Assembly (NCBI GenBank): GCA_024762655.1
Contig: JANTHB010000027.1
Coordinates: 1 to 41,715 of the forward strand
Direction: 5' to 3'
Length of the DNA: 41,715 nucleotides
Source of the DNA: Bacteroidales bacterium
Lineage (GTDB): Bacteria > Bacteroidota > Bacteroidia > Bacteroidales > VadinHA17
Below are positions 1 through 9,100 of this stretch, piece by piece; within the stretch, counting starts at the first letter, position 1; every line of letters starts with the position of its first letter. The position numbers were made by a program, and so were the translations under genes. Below the pieces are notes generated by a model. The model was not told the DNA's origin, did no database searches, and saw only the letters and a list, made by a program, of their open reading frames with translations.

Positions 1-1
1 C

Positions 2-232
2 GGTTTTGATGAAAACTATAAATATGCGGGCATTGCCGAGGATGAAGATATTGAATGGAGACTTTTTAAATTGGGTGTAAAACGAAGATCCTTAAAGCAC
101 AGGGCTATCGTGTATCATTTATTTCATCCGTTTAATTATACTATGGAAGAAGTGATGACAAACCGGAATATGTTGACAGAAAAAAAGAATAAAGGAGAAG
201 TTTTCTGTAATAATGGGATATTTAAAAGATAG
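2..232 (+). CDS. Glycosyltransferase family 2, C-terminal fragment (cut by window start)
   Basis: The reading frame is open from the first bases and ends at TAG 230-232, giving 76 codons of a gene that begins outside the window. It starts with GFDENY and contains AEDEDIEWRL. The (E)D-x-(E/D)-x-WR-L acidic motif after a GFDE-type segment is the acceptor/metal-side signature at the end of many family-2 glycosyltransferases with a galactosyltransferase-like C-terminus. It probably transfers a sugar to a surface glycan or LPS. Two more family-2-like transferases lie within 3 kb, which fits an envelope glycan locus. The donor and acceptor cannot be read from this fragment. Confidence 0.7.
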   Translation, partial: GFDENYKYAGIAEDEDIEWRLFKLGVKRRSLKHRAIVYHLFHPFNYTMEEVMTNRNMLTEKKNKGEVFCNNGIFKR

Positions 233-417
233 AGTGTCGGAAAACTGGTTGTTTTTGATTTTTTTTAGTTTTATTTCCGCAATCAGAAAAATATATGGGA
301 ACTAACTTTATTTTTACAAAAATTCAGGTATAATAGACATTTTTTAGGCTATTTTTAACAGCCATTTGTCAATTAAGTCAAAAAATATGATTTTTATATG
401 CTCATAAAAATAGTTAT

Positions 418-1233
418 ATGTCATATCAAAATATTATTGAAAAAGCCTGGGAAGATCGGTTATTGTTAAAAGAAGAGCCAGTAAAACGAGCTGTTTTTTC
501 CATTATTGATGATTTGGACAAGGGTCTGATTCGTGTTGCTGAACAGACTAGGGAAGACTGGATAGTCAATGAATGGATCAAAAAGGCGGTGATACTGTAT
601 TTCCTGCTCCGGGAGATGGAGGTCATTGAAGTCCCGCCGTTTGAATATCATGATAAAATCCCTTTGAAAGCAGGGTATAAGGAAAAAGGAGTACGGGTGG
701 TCCCACATGCGCTGGCACGGTACGGATCTTATCTGGCTCCCGGAGTGATCATGATGCCTTCTTATGTAAATATCGGAGCGTATGTTGATACCGGAACCAT
801 GGTGGACACATGGGCTACTGTGGGGTCCTGTGCACAGATAGGGAAAAACGTTCATCTTAGCGGAGGGGTCGGCATTGGCGGGGTGCTGGAACCGGTACAG
901 GCAGCGCCGGTAATCATAGAAGACGGATGCTTTATCGGTTCCCGCAGCATTGTGGTGGAAGGGGTAAGGGTGTGCCGAGAAGCGGTCCTGGGAGCCAACG
1001 TGGTGCTGACACAATCTTCCCGTATCATTGATGTTACACATAAAAAACCTGTGGAATACCGGGGCATGATACCTCCCAGGTCGGTGGTGATCCCAGGCAG
1101 TTATACCAAATCATTCCCGGCAGGCAATTATCAGGTGGCCTGTGCTCTGATTATCGGGAAACGAAAAGAGTCCACCAACCTGAAGACATCCCTGAACGAT
1201 GCTTTGCGTGAGTATGGAGTCTCGGCCGGATAA
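418..1233 (+). CDS. dapD: 2,3,4,5-tetrahydropyridine-2,6-dicarboxylate N-succinyltransferase
   Basis: Succinyl-CoA-dependent acylation of tetrahydrodipicolinate, a cytoplasmic step of the succinylase branch of lysine and meso-diaminopimelate synthesis. The 271 residues match the family length. An N-terminal helical domain is followed, from about residue 100, by a left-handed beta-helix built of hexapeptide-like turns (PSYVNIGAYVDTGTMVDTWA, then GSCAQIGKNVHLSGGVGIGG). The C-terminal end includes YRGMIPPRSVV, typical of DapD. The ATG at 418 gives the expected N-terminus. No strong Shine-Dalgarno is present, as is usual in this phylum. The 185-bp upstream gap is AT-rich, with TTTG at 369-372 and a poor TATGATTT-like element about 17 nt later, so the promoter is uncertain. 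A hairpin follows the stop codon. Confidence 0.95.
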   Translation: MSYQNIIEKAWEDRLLLKEEPVKRAVFSIIDDLDKGLIRVAEQTREDWIVNEWIKKAVILYFLLREMEVIEVPPFEYHDKIPLKAGYKEKGVRVVPHALARYGSYLAPGVIMMPSYVNIGAYVDTGTMVDTWATVGSCAQIGKNVHLSGGVGIGGVLEPVQAAPVIIEDGCFIGSRSIVVEGVRVCREAVLGANVVLTQSSRIIDVTHKKPVEYRGMIPPRSVVIPGSYTKSFPAGNYQVACALIIGKRKESTNLKTSLNDALREYGVSAG

Positions 1234-1254
1234 AAAACGGTTCCTCCGGTTTTT
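1232..1254 (+). terminator. Probable intrinsic terminator after dapD
   Basis: An A-run and C, then GG-TTCCT-CC, a bulged G, and GTTTTT form a short A/T-flanked hairpin ending in five Ts directly after the dapD stop codon. The stem is imperfect, so confidence is moderate. Confidence 0.45.
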
Positions 1255-1333
1255 CTCAATAAAAAGTGCTCCTTTTTGGCATATTGGTAAAATATTTTTC
1301 CCCTAAAAAGAGTTAGCCAATAAAGCAAATGTT

Positions 1334-2140
1334 ATGCCCCGCATCTCTGCAGTAATTATCACATACAACGAAGAAAAATACATAGGCTTGTGCCTTGAAT
1401 CTCTGAAGGAAGTGGCGGATGAGATAGTGGTGGTGGATTCCGGATCAACGGACCGGACGCGTGAGATATGCGAACAGTACGGGTGCCGCGTGATTTTGCA
1501 TGATTTTGAAGGATACAGGGAGCAAAAAAACTGGGCCATGGCCCAGGCAAAGTACAATCACATCCTTTCTCTGGACGGAGATGAGCTATTATCTGCTGAG
1601 CTAAAGAATTCTATTCTCAATGTTAAGGAGAAATGGGATAAAGACGGGTATTTTTTTAACCGGCTGAATAACTATTTCGGGAAATGGATTCGACATTCGG
1701 GGGTGTATCCTGACCGTAAGCTTAGGCTTGTTGATCGCCGGAAAGCATTCTGGAGTGGAATGAATCCGCATGATGTCCTGAAATTGAAAAAAGGAACCAC
1801 CAAAGGATATCTGAGAGGAGATTTGCTGCATTTTGCACATGAGTCGGAAGAAGAGCTTCTACAAAAGATCAGAAAATTTGCCGGCATCAGTGCCAGAGAA
1901 AATATAAAAAACAAGGGGAAACCTCTTTGGTATCTTGTATACTTAAGCCCTTTGTGGAGGTTTGTGTGGAACTATTTTTTTCGCCTGGGTTTTTTTGACG
2001 GAAAAACTGGTTTCAGGATTTGTTATTATAACGCTTTTCACAGTTACCTGAAATACAGGGATAGCAGAAGATTGTCCACGCATAATGTTCAACCGGAAAC
2101 ACTCATCGGGGGAAAAATAAAAAAAGAATTTCCCGCTTAA
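1334..2140 (+). CDS. Glycosyltransferase family 2, WaaE/KdtX-like
   Basis: A 268-residue GT-A fold transferase. The N-terminus reads ISAVIITYNEEKYIGLCLESL, followed by EIVVVDSGSTDRT and the DxD-type metal/nucleotide motif LSLDGDE near residue 80. This arrangement, with a total length near 260 and basic/aromatic C-terminal helices (LVYLSPLWRFVWNYFFRLGF), is typical of the WaaE/KdtX-like LPS core glucosyltransferase group. It probably adds a sugar to core LPS on the cytoplasmic face of the inner membrane, with the hydrophobic C-terminal segment as membrane contact. It converges with the next gene, the stop codons lying about 10 bp apart. Exact donor and acceptor are unknown. Confidence 0.82.
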   Translation: MPRISAVIITYNEEKYIGLCLESLKEVADEIVVVDSGSTDRTREICEQYGCRVILHDFEGYREQKNWAMAQAKYNHILSLDGDELLSAELKNSILNVKEKWDKDGYFFNRLNNYFGKWIRHSGVYPDRKLRLVDRRKAFWSGMNPHDVLKLKKGTTKGYLRGDLLHFAHESEEELLQKIRKFAGISARENIKNKGKPLWYLVYLSPLWRFVWNYFFRLGFFDGKTGFRICYYNAFHSYLKYRDSRRLSTHNVQPETLIGGKIKKEFPA

Positions 2141-2150
2141 AAGAATAGCT

Positions 2151-3095
2151 TCATTTCTTGAGCAGATTATAATTCTTAAAGCAGAATATTCCCTTCTTAA
2201 AAAAGATTTTTTCAACGAGAGTAAGAAAACGGTTTTTTATGTTTTCATGTTTTCGGCCATTCAGAATTTTTATGAATTTTTTACCATAGTTCAACTGGTC
2301 TTTCCAGAAAATGGATTGCATCCTTTCTCTCATGACGGCAGGATGACTTCCCGTAAAAACTGGAATATTTCCTAACGGACCGAAATCAATTTTGGAAATC
2401 ACTTCCGGGTTTTTATCAGGGGTGATCTTTACATTGTAGTTTTCAAAAAAATATTGTTTTTTCGCCATCAACTTTGGGGGACGTACCCATCCGTAATGAT
2501 AAATGTCTGCATTCACACGGGCTACCCTTAACTTCCGGGTGCCTTCTTTTTTTAAATATTTTTCTTTTGAAAAATCAGGAATTACACGAAAAGACTGGGC
2601 ATCTTTCCATGAATGGATTTCCGGAAGATTACGGATAATCCTTATTTCGTTTCTGTACCAAGAGTGAAAATTTGTAAATGCATGATCATAATCTCCCCAA
2701 AAATGAATATATCTGAAAAGCAAACCTTCCACTTCATGATCATCAAAAAGTTCTTCACATCTTTTTAAAATGGGATCATGATCTTTTTCATGGATGACTT
2801 CATCAGCCTGCAAATAAAAAAGCCAATCTCCCGAACAATGTTTTTTGGCTTCATCTGTCTGTTGTGCAAGGATGGTCGCCGACGGATAGGCATCCGTATC
2901 CCAGACCGATTGAAAGATCTTTATTTTATCACTGTTTATGCTTTTTATTAGATCAAGGGTGGTGTCTCCTTTATCATTATTGCCTACCAGGATAATATAC
3001 TCATCTACAACAGGAAGAAGGGAAAGAATGGTTTCTTTCAATGGATAATACAGTTTTACTGCATTTCTGACTATTGTGAACCCACTGATATTCAC
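2151..3095 (-). CDS. Glycosyltransferase family 2-like protein
   Basis: 314 residues starting at GTG (3095-3093). The N-terminus ISGFTIVRNAVKLYYPLKE is the usual first beta strand plus 'RN' of Bacteroidota family-2-like transferases. It is followed by VDEYIILVGNNDKGDTT and WLFYLQADE, where QADE stands in for the DxD metal-binding motif near residue 97. A mid-region with WYRNEIRIIRN and IYHYGWVRPP is also characteristic. It is unrelated in detail to the preceding transferase, so the pair is not a recent duplication. No signal peptide or transmembrane segment is evident. Probably cell-surface glycan or LPS synthesis; the sugar specificity cannot be told. Confidence 0.78.
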   Translation of the reverse strand: MNISGFTIVRNAVKLYYPLKETILSLLPVVDEYIILVGNNDKGDTTLDLIKSINSDKIKIFQSVWDTDAYPSATILAQQTDEAKKHCSGDWLFYLQADEVIHEKDHDPILKRCEELFDDHEVEGLLFRYIHFWGDYDHAFTNFHSWYRNEIRIIRNLPEIHSWKDAQSFRVIPDFSKEKYLKKEGTRKLRVARVNADIYHYGWVRPPKLMAKKQYFFENYNVKITPDKNPEVISKIDFGPLGNIPVFTGSHPAVMRERMQSIFWKDQLNYGKKFIKILNGRKHENIKNRFLTLVEKIFFKKGIFCFKNYNLLKK

Positions 3096-3179
3096 TTTCT
3101 GTCGGTTTTATTATTATGTAAAAATACAATATTTTTGTTATATCATGATTTTTTTAAATTTTTAGTAATATTAGTTCTG

Positions 3180-3740
3180 ATGGATGAAATCCATGATTGT
3201 ACGAAAATATTGAAAAAGGGAGGTATTATTGTTTATCCTACTGACACGATATGGGGCCTCGGCTGCGATGCGACGAAGGAAGAAGCTGTCCGGAAAATTG
3301 CACAGGTGAAAAAAAGGGCTGAAAGCAAAAGTTTCATTATTCTGGTTGATTCCAAGGAAATGCTGAAACATTATTTTAGAAATGTTTCTGAAAATATTGC
3401 TGAAGAAATGATTCATACAGACTTTCCCACGACATATATTTTGTCCGGGGGGTCCGGACTGGCTTCTTCTCTTATCCGGGAAGACGGGACAACAGGTGTC
3501 CGCATCCCGAAAGACCCGTTTTGTATTGAGTTGATCCGTGAGCTGGGGGTTCCGCTGGTGTCTACCTCTGCCAATTTCGCCGGAGATCCTCCCCCGGCAC
3601 ATTTCGGAGAAGTAGATATGGCAATAATAGATCATTCGGATTATGTAGTACGGTGGCGCAGGGAGGACCGCACACCGGCCCGCCCTTCACGTATCATAAA
3701 AATACTACCCGGCGGAACAAAAGAAGTTATCAGAGAATAG
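3180..3740 (+). CDS. tsaC: Threonylcarbamoyl-AMP synthase, short TsaC/YrdC form
   Basis: Makes L-threonylcarbamoyladenylate from Thr, bicarbonate and ATP, the first step of t6A37 in ANN-decoding tRNAs. I chose ATG 3180 (MDEIHDC, 186 residues). An in-frame upstream ATG at 3135 would add a hydrophobic AT-rich leader not found in the family. Motifs: GGIIVYPTDTIWGLGCDA (residues about 14-31), a KKRAESKSFIIL segment that binds ATP/threonine, TGVRIPKDP, and VSTSANFAGDPPP. There is no C-terminal Sua5 domain, so this is the short form. The t6A ATPase gene tsaE is about 30 kb away in the same window. Confidence 0.92.
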   Translation: MDEIHDCTKILKKGGIIVYPTDTIWGLGCDATKEEAVRKIAQVKKRAESKSFIILVDSKEMLKHYFRNVSENIAEEMIHTDFPTTYILSGGSGLASSLIREDGTTGVRIPKDPFCIELIRELGVPLVSTSANFAGDPPPAHFGEVDMAIIDHSDYVVRWRREDRTPARPSRIIKILPGGTKEVIRE

Positions 3741-3774
3741 CATATTTGTTTCCGAAACCCTGCCTCGTGGCTTT

Positions 3775-4488
3775 TTACTTTATCTTCACCACATCTCCCG
3801 ACCCTGTGATATTGGCATCCACGATGCCATTGCCTTTATAATAAACAGAACCGCTGCCCGTTATGGACACTTTCAACCTTTCGGTGGCAAACACCCTGGC
3901 TTTGCCGGAGCCGGTAACGGAGACTTTTGTTTTTTGGCTCGGGAGCCCTTCATTCAGTACCTTGCCTGATCCCGTGATCAGGATGTCCTGCAATTCAACC
4001 GGTTCATTTCCGGCCACCCTGATGGTTCCGGATCCGGTGACATCGGATTTGATCTCACGGGTCGACAGGGTGGGTAAGTCAATGAGTCCGCTTCCCGTAA
4101 CTAACAAGGACAAGTCATCGGCAGAAATCTTTGATTTGGAGAGGATCTTTCCGGAGCCGGTAACGCTTAATTTATGGATGTCAGGGGTGGAAATGTAAAC
4201 GCTTATCCTTCCACGGGGCTCTTTCCACCAGGCAAATTTACTGTAAAAACGAATGATCAGCTTTCCATGACTGACTGTGGTTTCTACTTTGGCCAGGTAG
4301 TCTTCCGGACCTTCCAGCTGCACCTCGGTCAGGTTCCCCTGCGACAGATACAGATCGGCCGGGATGGATAGTTCTATCCCGGTAAAAGACCCGGTTTTTC
4401 TAATCTCTTTTTTTTGTGCATACAAAGTAATGGCAGGAAGGGAAAGGAAAAGGATACATGCCATCGGGAGGAACAGGTGACGTCTCAT
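3775..4488 (-). CDS. Secreted head-GIN domain (DUF2807) beta-solenoid protein
   Basis: 237 residues with an N-terminal signal peptide (MRRHLFLPMACILFLSLPAI, cleavage expected around YAQ-K), so exported. After FTGIELSIPADLYLSQG, typical of head-GIN proteins, come seven regularly spaced (V/I)TGSG turns at residues about 110, 131, 151, 172, 192, 210 and 228. The spacing of 18-21 residues is what one expects of beta-helix coils. The DNA reflects this: the same 15-mer occurs at 3905-3919 and 4151-4165. Family members are described as putative adhesin or autotransporter-like proteins of Bacteroidota, and function is not established. It stands alone between tsaC (convergent) and rimM, and no partner gene suggests a role. 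Confidence 0.85.
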   Translation of the reverse strand: MRRHLFLPMACILFLSLPAITLYAQKKEIRKTGSFTGIELSIPADLYLSQGNLTEVQLEGPEDYLAKVETTVSHGKLIIRFYSKFAWWKEPRGRISVYISTPDIHKLSVTGSGKILSKSKISADDLSLLVTGSGLIDLPTLSTREIKSDVTGSGTIRVAGNEPVELQDILITGSGKVLNEGLPSQKTKVSVTGSGKARVFATERLKVSITGSGSVYYKGNGIVDANITGSGDVVKIK

Positions 4489-4628
4489 AATAAAAAATAT
4501 TTTAGGTTAGTCTTACTTAAAGACGAAAGAAACCTTACGTTGTTGCAGCCCCGGAAAATAAATTTGAAATTGCAGGCAGAGGATGCTCCCGGCAGCGGAG
4601 ATCGTGCATCACCGGGGTTCGAAAATCT

Positions 4629-5153
4629 TCAGTCGTCTTCCATCGCTCCAAAGATCCCTTCCGGTAAACGAAAGACGACTTCCTTTTTCTTTGGGTCCGT
4701 GTGTATTATAAATGACTGGTTTGCCGGAATCAGATAGGTTGCTCCCTCAGTTTCTATCTCGAAAAGAGGATTTTCGGAGATGTCCGTGAAGCCGGTGATA
4801 CTCCCTTGTTTTCCAGATGCCTCGTCCCGGAATGAAAAACCGGTGTACCGCAGCGAAAGATTACTGTTCTCTAGTTCTATATTTTCGGGTTCCAGCCAGA
4901 CATCACACCCCTGGTAACGGGCGGCTTTGTCACGGGAAGTTACTTCCTCCAAATGGACAACAAAAGAGTTTTCACCGTATTCCTCTGCTCCCGTTACGGC
5001 AAAAGGGACCGGAAGACCGTCGATTTCCAGAAAAACAAAGGCGGGGAACGTGCCCGGAATAGATAAAAGCTCATCGAACCGGATGATAATACCGCCATCC
5101 AGTCCGTGAACTTTCAGTACTTCACCCGCATGGATCAGGTTGTTGCGGGACAT
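4629..5153 (-). CDS. rimM: Ribosome maturation factor RimM
   Basis: 30S assembly factor that binds S19 and helps fold the 3' domain of 16S rRNA. 174 residues, the normal length. The N-terminal RimM barrel carries VLKVHGLDGGIIIRFDE (residues about 13-29). The C-terminal PRC-barrel ends with LIPANQSFIIHTDPKKKEVV and RLPEGI, typical of the family. It lies 27 bp downstream of rpsP on the same strand. In Bacteroidota, as in many bacteria, rpsP and rimM share an operon, here without trmD and rplS. It is likely driven by the rpsP promoter. Confidence 0.94.
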   Translation of the reverse strand: MSRNNLIHAGEVLKVHGLDGGIIIRFDELLSIPGTFPAFVFLEIDGLPVPFAVTGAEEYGENSFVVHLEEVTSRDKAARYQGCDVWLEPENIELENSNLSLRYTGFSFRDEASGKQGSITGFTDISENPLFEIETEGATYLIPANQSFIIHTDPKKKEVVFRLPEGIFGAMEDD

Positions 5154-5180
5154 AATGTTCGATTCAGGAATGTGAAAGGA

Positions 5181-5924
5181 TTATTCCTTTTCTTTTTCAG
5201 AACCTTCTTCTCTTTTCTCTTCGGGAGCTTCTTCCGCAGGTTTTTCTTCGGCCTTGGGCTTCTCTTCCTCTGCAAGTTTTTCTTCTGCTTTGGGTTCTAC
5301 GGCTGCAGCTTCAGGGGTCTCCTCTGCGGTTTTTTCTTCCGGAGCTTCTTTTTCTTCCGGAGCTACGGCTTTTTCCTCGCTGGCAGCCTGGGTTTCGGAA
5401 GGCTCGGCTTCTGCCGGTGTTTCGGCCCCGGCTTCAGCAGGTGCTTCCTCTGTCACACCGGCTTCTTCGGCTCGTTTTTTGGCAATTTCCTGTGCCCGTT
5501 CCTCTTTGATCTTAGCCTCTGCTGCAAGACGTTGCTTTTCTTCTTCCTCACGTCCCAGCTTCAGCCGGTCGCGTTTCGCCTGGATCTTGGCTTCTTTTTC
5601 CTTCATCCATGCTTCAAAACGACGATCTGCCTCTTCTTCCGAAAAAGCTCCTTTTTTCACACCGATAAGAAGATGTTTTTTATACAATACCCCCCTGTAC
5701 GACAGGATTGCCCTGCATGTATCGGTGGGTTGGGCGCCTTTCAATAACCAATCCAATGCCTTGTCAAAATCCAATTCTATTGTAGCAGGATTTGTGTTGG
5801 GATTGTAATACCCGATTTTTTCTATAAACCGGCCATCTCGTGGCGCCCTGCTATCTGCTATCACAATGTGATAGAAAGGTTTTTTCTTGCGACCTTCGCG
5901 CTTTAACCTGATTTTTACTGGCAT
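5181..5924 (-). CDS. rpsP: 30S ribosomal protein S16 with a long acidic C-terminal extension
   Basis: Residues 1 to about 80 are a standard S16 core: [20 protein letters not shown], then [22 protein letters not shown], with the AxxWLxxGAQPTDT region. The E. coli protein is about 82 residues, whereas this one is 247. Residues about 90-155 form a highly charged, probably helical segment rich in K, E and R. Residues about 155-247 are low-complexity Ala/Glu/Pro/Lys with repeated [13 protein letters not shown] units. Bacteroidota S16 proteins usually have tails, but this one is long. First gene of rpsP-rimM, with a clear promoter about 45 bp upstream. Long forward-strand frames opposite the tail are artefacts of its biased codons. 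Confidence 0.96.
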   Translation of the reverse strand: MPVKIRLKREGRKKKPFYHIVIADSRAPRDGRFIEKIGYYNPNTNPATIELDFDKALDWLLKGAQPTDTCRAILSYRGVLYKKHLLIGVKKGAFSEEEADRRFEAWMKEKEAKIQAKRDRLKLGREEEEKQRLAAEAKIKEERAQEIAKKRAEEAGVTEEAPAEAGAETPAEAEPSETQAASEEKAVAPEEKEAPEEKTAEETPEAAAVEPKAEEKLAEEEKPKAEEKPAEEAPEEKREEGSEKEKE

Positions 5925-5956
5925 TCGTTCATTAATTTAAATGGTTATGTAAAAAT

Positions 5957-5996
5957 TTTGAGGTTGCAAAGATACAATTTAATTTACGATTACAAA
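5957..5996 (-). promoter_or_regulatory. Promoter of rpsP-rimM (Bacteroidota type)
   Basis: On the minus strand, TTTG (5996-5993), an 18-nt spacer and a perfect TAnnTTTG element, TATCTTTG (5974-5967), then CAACCTCAAA (5966-5957). The 18-nt string TATCTTTGCAACCTCAAA is also present exactly in front of trxA. Transcription should begin near 5961, leaving a leader of about 35 nt before the ATG. Confidence 0.8.
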
Positions 5997-6099
5997 TATT
6001 TTGACCCGCTGCAACATAGATTATTTTTTTTTCTGAAACTTTCTCCGAGATTTTTATCAATATTTTTTAACATCTCCACATCATTCCTGTACGTTTTCG

Positions 6100-6107
6100 T
6101 ACCTTTA
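6100..6107 (+). promoter_or_regulatory. Possible -7 element for dnaE
   Basis: TACCTTTA matches TAnnTTTG at 7 of 8 positions, about 62 bp upstream of the dnaE start. No good -33 TTTG is seen at the right distance. Confidence 0.4.
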
Positions 6108-6168
6108 AAGGCTCATAAGAAATGAAAAATTAGTATATTAAGTAACTGAAAATCACTTGTTAAAAACA

Positions 6169-9100
6169 ATGGGAGCATTCACACATTTACATCTTCACAC
6201 ACAATATTCGATCCTCGACGGTTTATGCAGGATCTCTGATCTGGTGGTCAAGGCCAAAGAGGATGGGATGACAGCGATGGCTGTCACCGATCACGGTAAT
6301 TTGTTCGGGGCAAAGGATTTTCATAATCAATGTACCGCAGCCGGGATAAAACCGATTATCGGATGTGAGATGTATGTGGCAGCCAACAGTCGTTTTGAGC
6401 GGAAAGGAAAAGACGACAGAAGCGGATATCATCTTATCTTACTGGCAAAAAACAAAAAAGGGTATAAGAACCTGATCCGCCTGGTATCTCTGGCATGGCT
6501 GGAGGGGTTTTATTATAAACCCCGCATAGACCGGGAATTGCTGGAGAAGTATCATGAAGGACTGATCGCCTCTACCGCTTGTTTGGGGGGAGAAGTGCCC
6601 CAGGCGGTTCTTAAACACGGCCTGGAAAAAGCCGAAGAAATAATAAAGTGGTATAAAGGCCTATTTGGAGAGGATTTTTACCTGGAGATGCAACGTCACA
6701 GGACCGGCAACCCGAAAACAGACGAGGATGTGTATGACCGCCAGCAAAAAGTCAATGATGCTTACCTGCAACTGTCCCAAAAACTGGGAGTTAAAATTCT
6801 TGCTACCAACGATGTGCATTTTACAAATGAAGAAGATGCGGAAGCGCATGACCACCTCATCTGTATCAATACGGGGAAAGACCTGGACGATCCTACCCGG
6901 ATGAGATATACGGGACAGGAATGGTTCAAGACCACTGCCGAGATGCAGGAGATATTTTCTGATGTCCCGGATGTATTTGAAAATGTTCAGGAAGTGGTGG
7001 ACAAGATCGAAGAATATGAGCTGAACCGTTCTCCCATAATGCCGCAGTTTCCTTTGCCGGAGGGTTTTACAGACGATAATAAATATCTGAAACATCTTAC
7101 CTATGAAGGGGCCCGTAAACGGTACGGAGAAATAACACCGGAAATCAGGGAAAGAATTGATTATGAGTTGTCCGTAATCCGGAATATGGGGTTTCCCGGT
7201 TATTTTTTGATCGTACAGGACTTCCTGAATGCCGCCCGGAATATGAGCGTATCCGTGGGGCCGGGAAGAGGTTCAGCCGCCGGGTCGGTGGTAGCCTATT
7301 GTACCGGAATCACGGATATAGATCCTATTCATTATAATCTGTTGTTTGAAAGATTCTTGAATCCGGAAAGAATATCCATGCCGGATATTGATATTGATTT
7401 TGATGAAGAGGGCCGCGACAGAGTGTTGAAGTACGTGGTAGATAAATATGGTAAAAACAAAGTTGCTCATATCATTACCTTCGGCACCATGGCAGCAAAA
7501 ATGGCCATACGTGATGTAGCACGGGTCGAGAAACTGCCTCTGTCGGATGCCGATTATCTGGCAAAACTGGTGCCGGAAACGCCGGGATCTACCCTGAAAA
7601 AAGCGTTTGCCGAAGTGCCTGAACTGGAAAATGCCAGAAAATCGGAAAATCCACTGATTGTCCGCACCCTGAAATTCGCAGAAGTGCTCGAGGGCGCCAT
7701 CCGTCATCGCGGGCTGCATGCATGTGGTATTATCATCGGCCGTGACGATCTGATTGAACACATCCCGGTATGCACCTCAAAAGATACCGATCTGCTGGTA
7801 ACCCAGTTCGACGGATCTTTCGTGGAATCGGTGGGTATGCTGAAGATGGATTTTCTGGGATTGAAAAATCTCTCCATCATCCAGGATGCTTTGACGATTA
7901 TCAAAGAAGCACACGGGGATGAAGTGGATATCAACCATATCCCGCTGGATGACCCAAAGACCTATGAATTATATGCCAGGGGAGAAACCACCGGGATCTT
8001 TCAGTTTGAGTCGGAAGGAATGCGGAAGTTTCTCCGGGACCTGAAACCCAACCGGTTTGACGATCTTATCGCCATGAATGCGCTTTACCGGCCGGGGCCG
8101 ATGGATTACCTGCCACAGTTTATTGCCCGGAAACATGGGAAAGAGAAGATTTATTATGACCTGCCCGTGATGGAGAAATATCTGAAAGAAACCTATGGGA
8201 TTACCGTGTACCAGGAGCAGGTGATGCTTTTGTCCCAGGAGCTGGCCGGCTTTACGGGAGGCCAGGCCGATTCGTTGCGGAAAGCCATGGGCAAGAAGAA
8301 ACAAAAAGAGATGGATAAGCTTCGTGAGAAGTTTATCGAAGGAGCAAAAGAGAGAGGGTACGACACCAAGGTGGTTCTGAAGATATGGCACGACTGGGAG
8401 GCTTTTGCCAAATATGCTTTTAACAAATCGCATGCCACCAGCTATGCTTACCTCTCTTATCAGACCGCCTACCTGAAAGCTCATTATCCTTCCGAATATA
8501 TGGCTGCCGTACTGAGCAGAAACATTAACGATATCAAGAAGATTACCAAGCTGATCAATGAAGTCAAACGTATGGGCTTGTTGGTGTTGGGACCCGATGT
8601 GAACGAAAGCGATGTGATGTTTACCGTGAACAGGGAGGGGAATATCCGGTTCGGGCTCAAAGGGATCAAAGGGGTGGGAGAAAACGCGGCCCTAGCCATC
8701 ATAGAAGAACGGAAGAAAAACGGACCTTATAAAGATATCTTTGATTTTGTGAGCCGGTTGAACCTTTCTACGGTCAATAAAAAAAATATCGAGGCCCTGG
8801 CCATTGCCGGAGCCTTTGATAATATGGATACGATCAAAAGGAGCCAATATCTGGCCAAAGAAAGTGATGGGATTTCCTTTATTGATCAATTGATACGATA
8901 TGGAAACCGGCTACAGCAGGAGAAAAATACTACCCAACAATCCCTGTTTGGCGATGCCATACAAATGCAGATACAAAAACCGGAGATTCCGCCTGCGGAA
9001 GACTGGTCGAAGCTGGAAAAACTATCACGTGAAAAAGAATTGATTGGGATTTATCTGTCGGCACATCCCCTGGATGATTATCAACTGGAGATTGAACAGT

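Noticed and set aside
466-1067. Long antisense frames opposite dapD
   Set aside because: DapD is unambiguous on the plus strand. The minus frames have no motif and unusual His/Arg/Cys-rich composition.
3775-4190. Regularly spaced repeats as a CRISPR array
   Set aside because: The repeats are in-frame coding turns (TGSG) of a head-GIN protein, with degenerate units and 54-63 bp spacing.
5106-5808. Two long plus-strand frames (213 and 184 codons) opposite rpsP
   Set aside because: They are antisense to the GAA/GCx-rich S16 tail and read as Phe-rich or Ser/Ala-rich low complexity. Codon bias of the tail keeps them open. No family motif.
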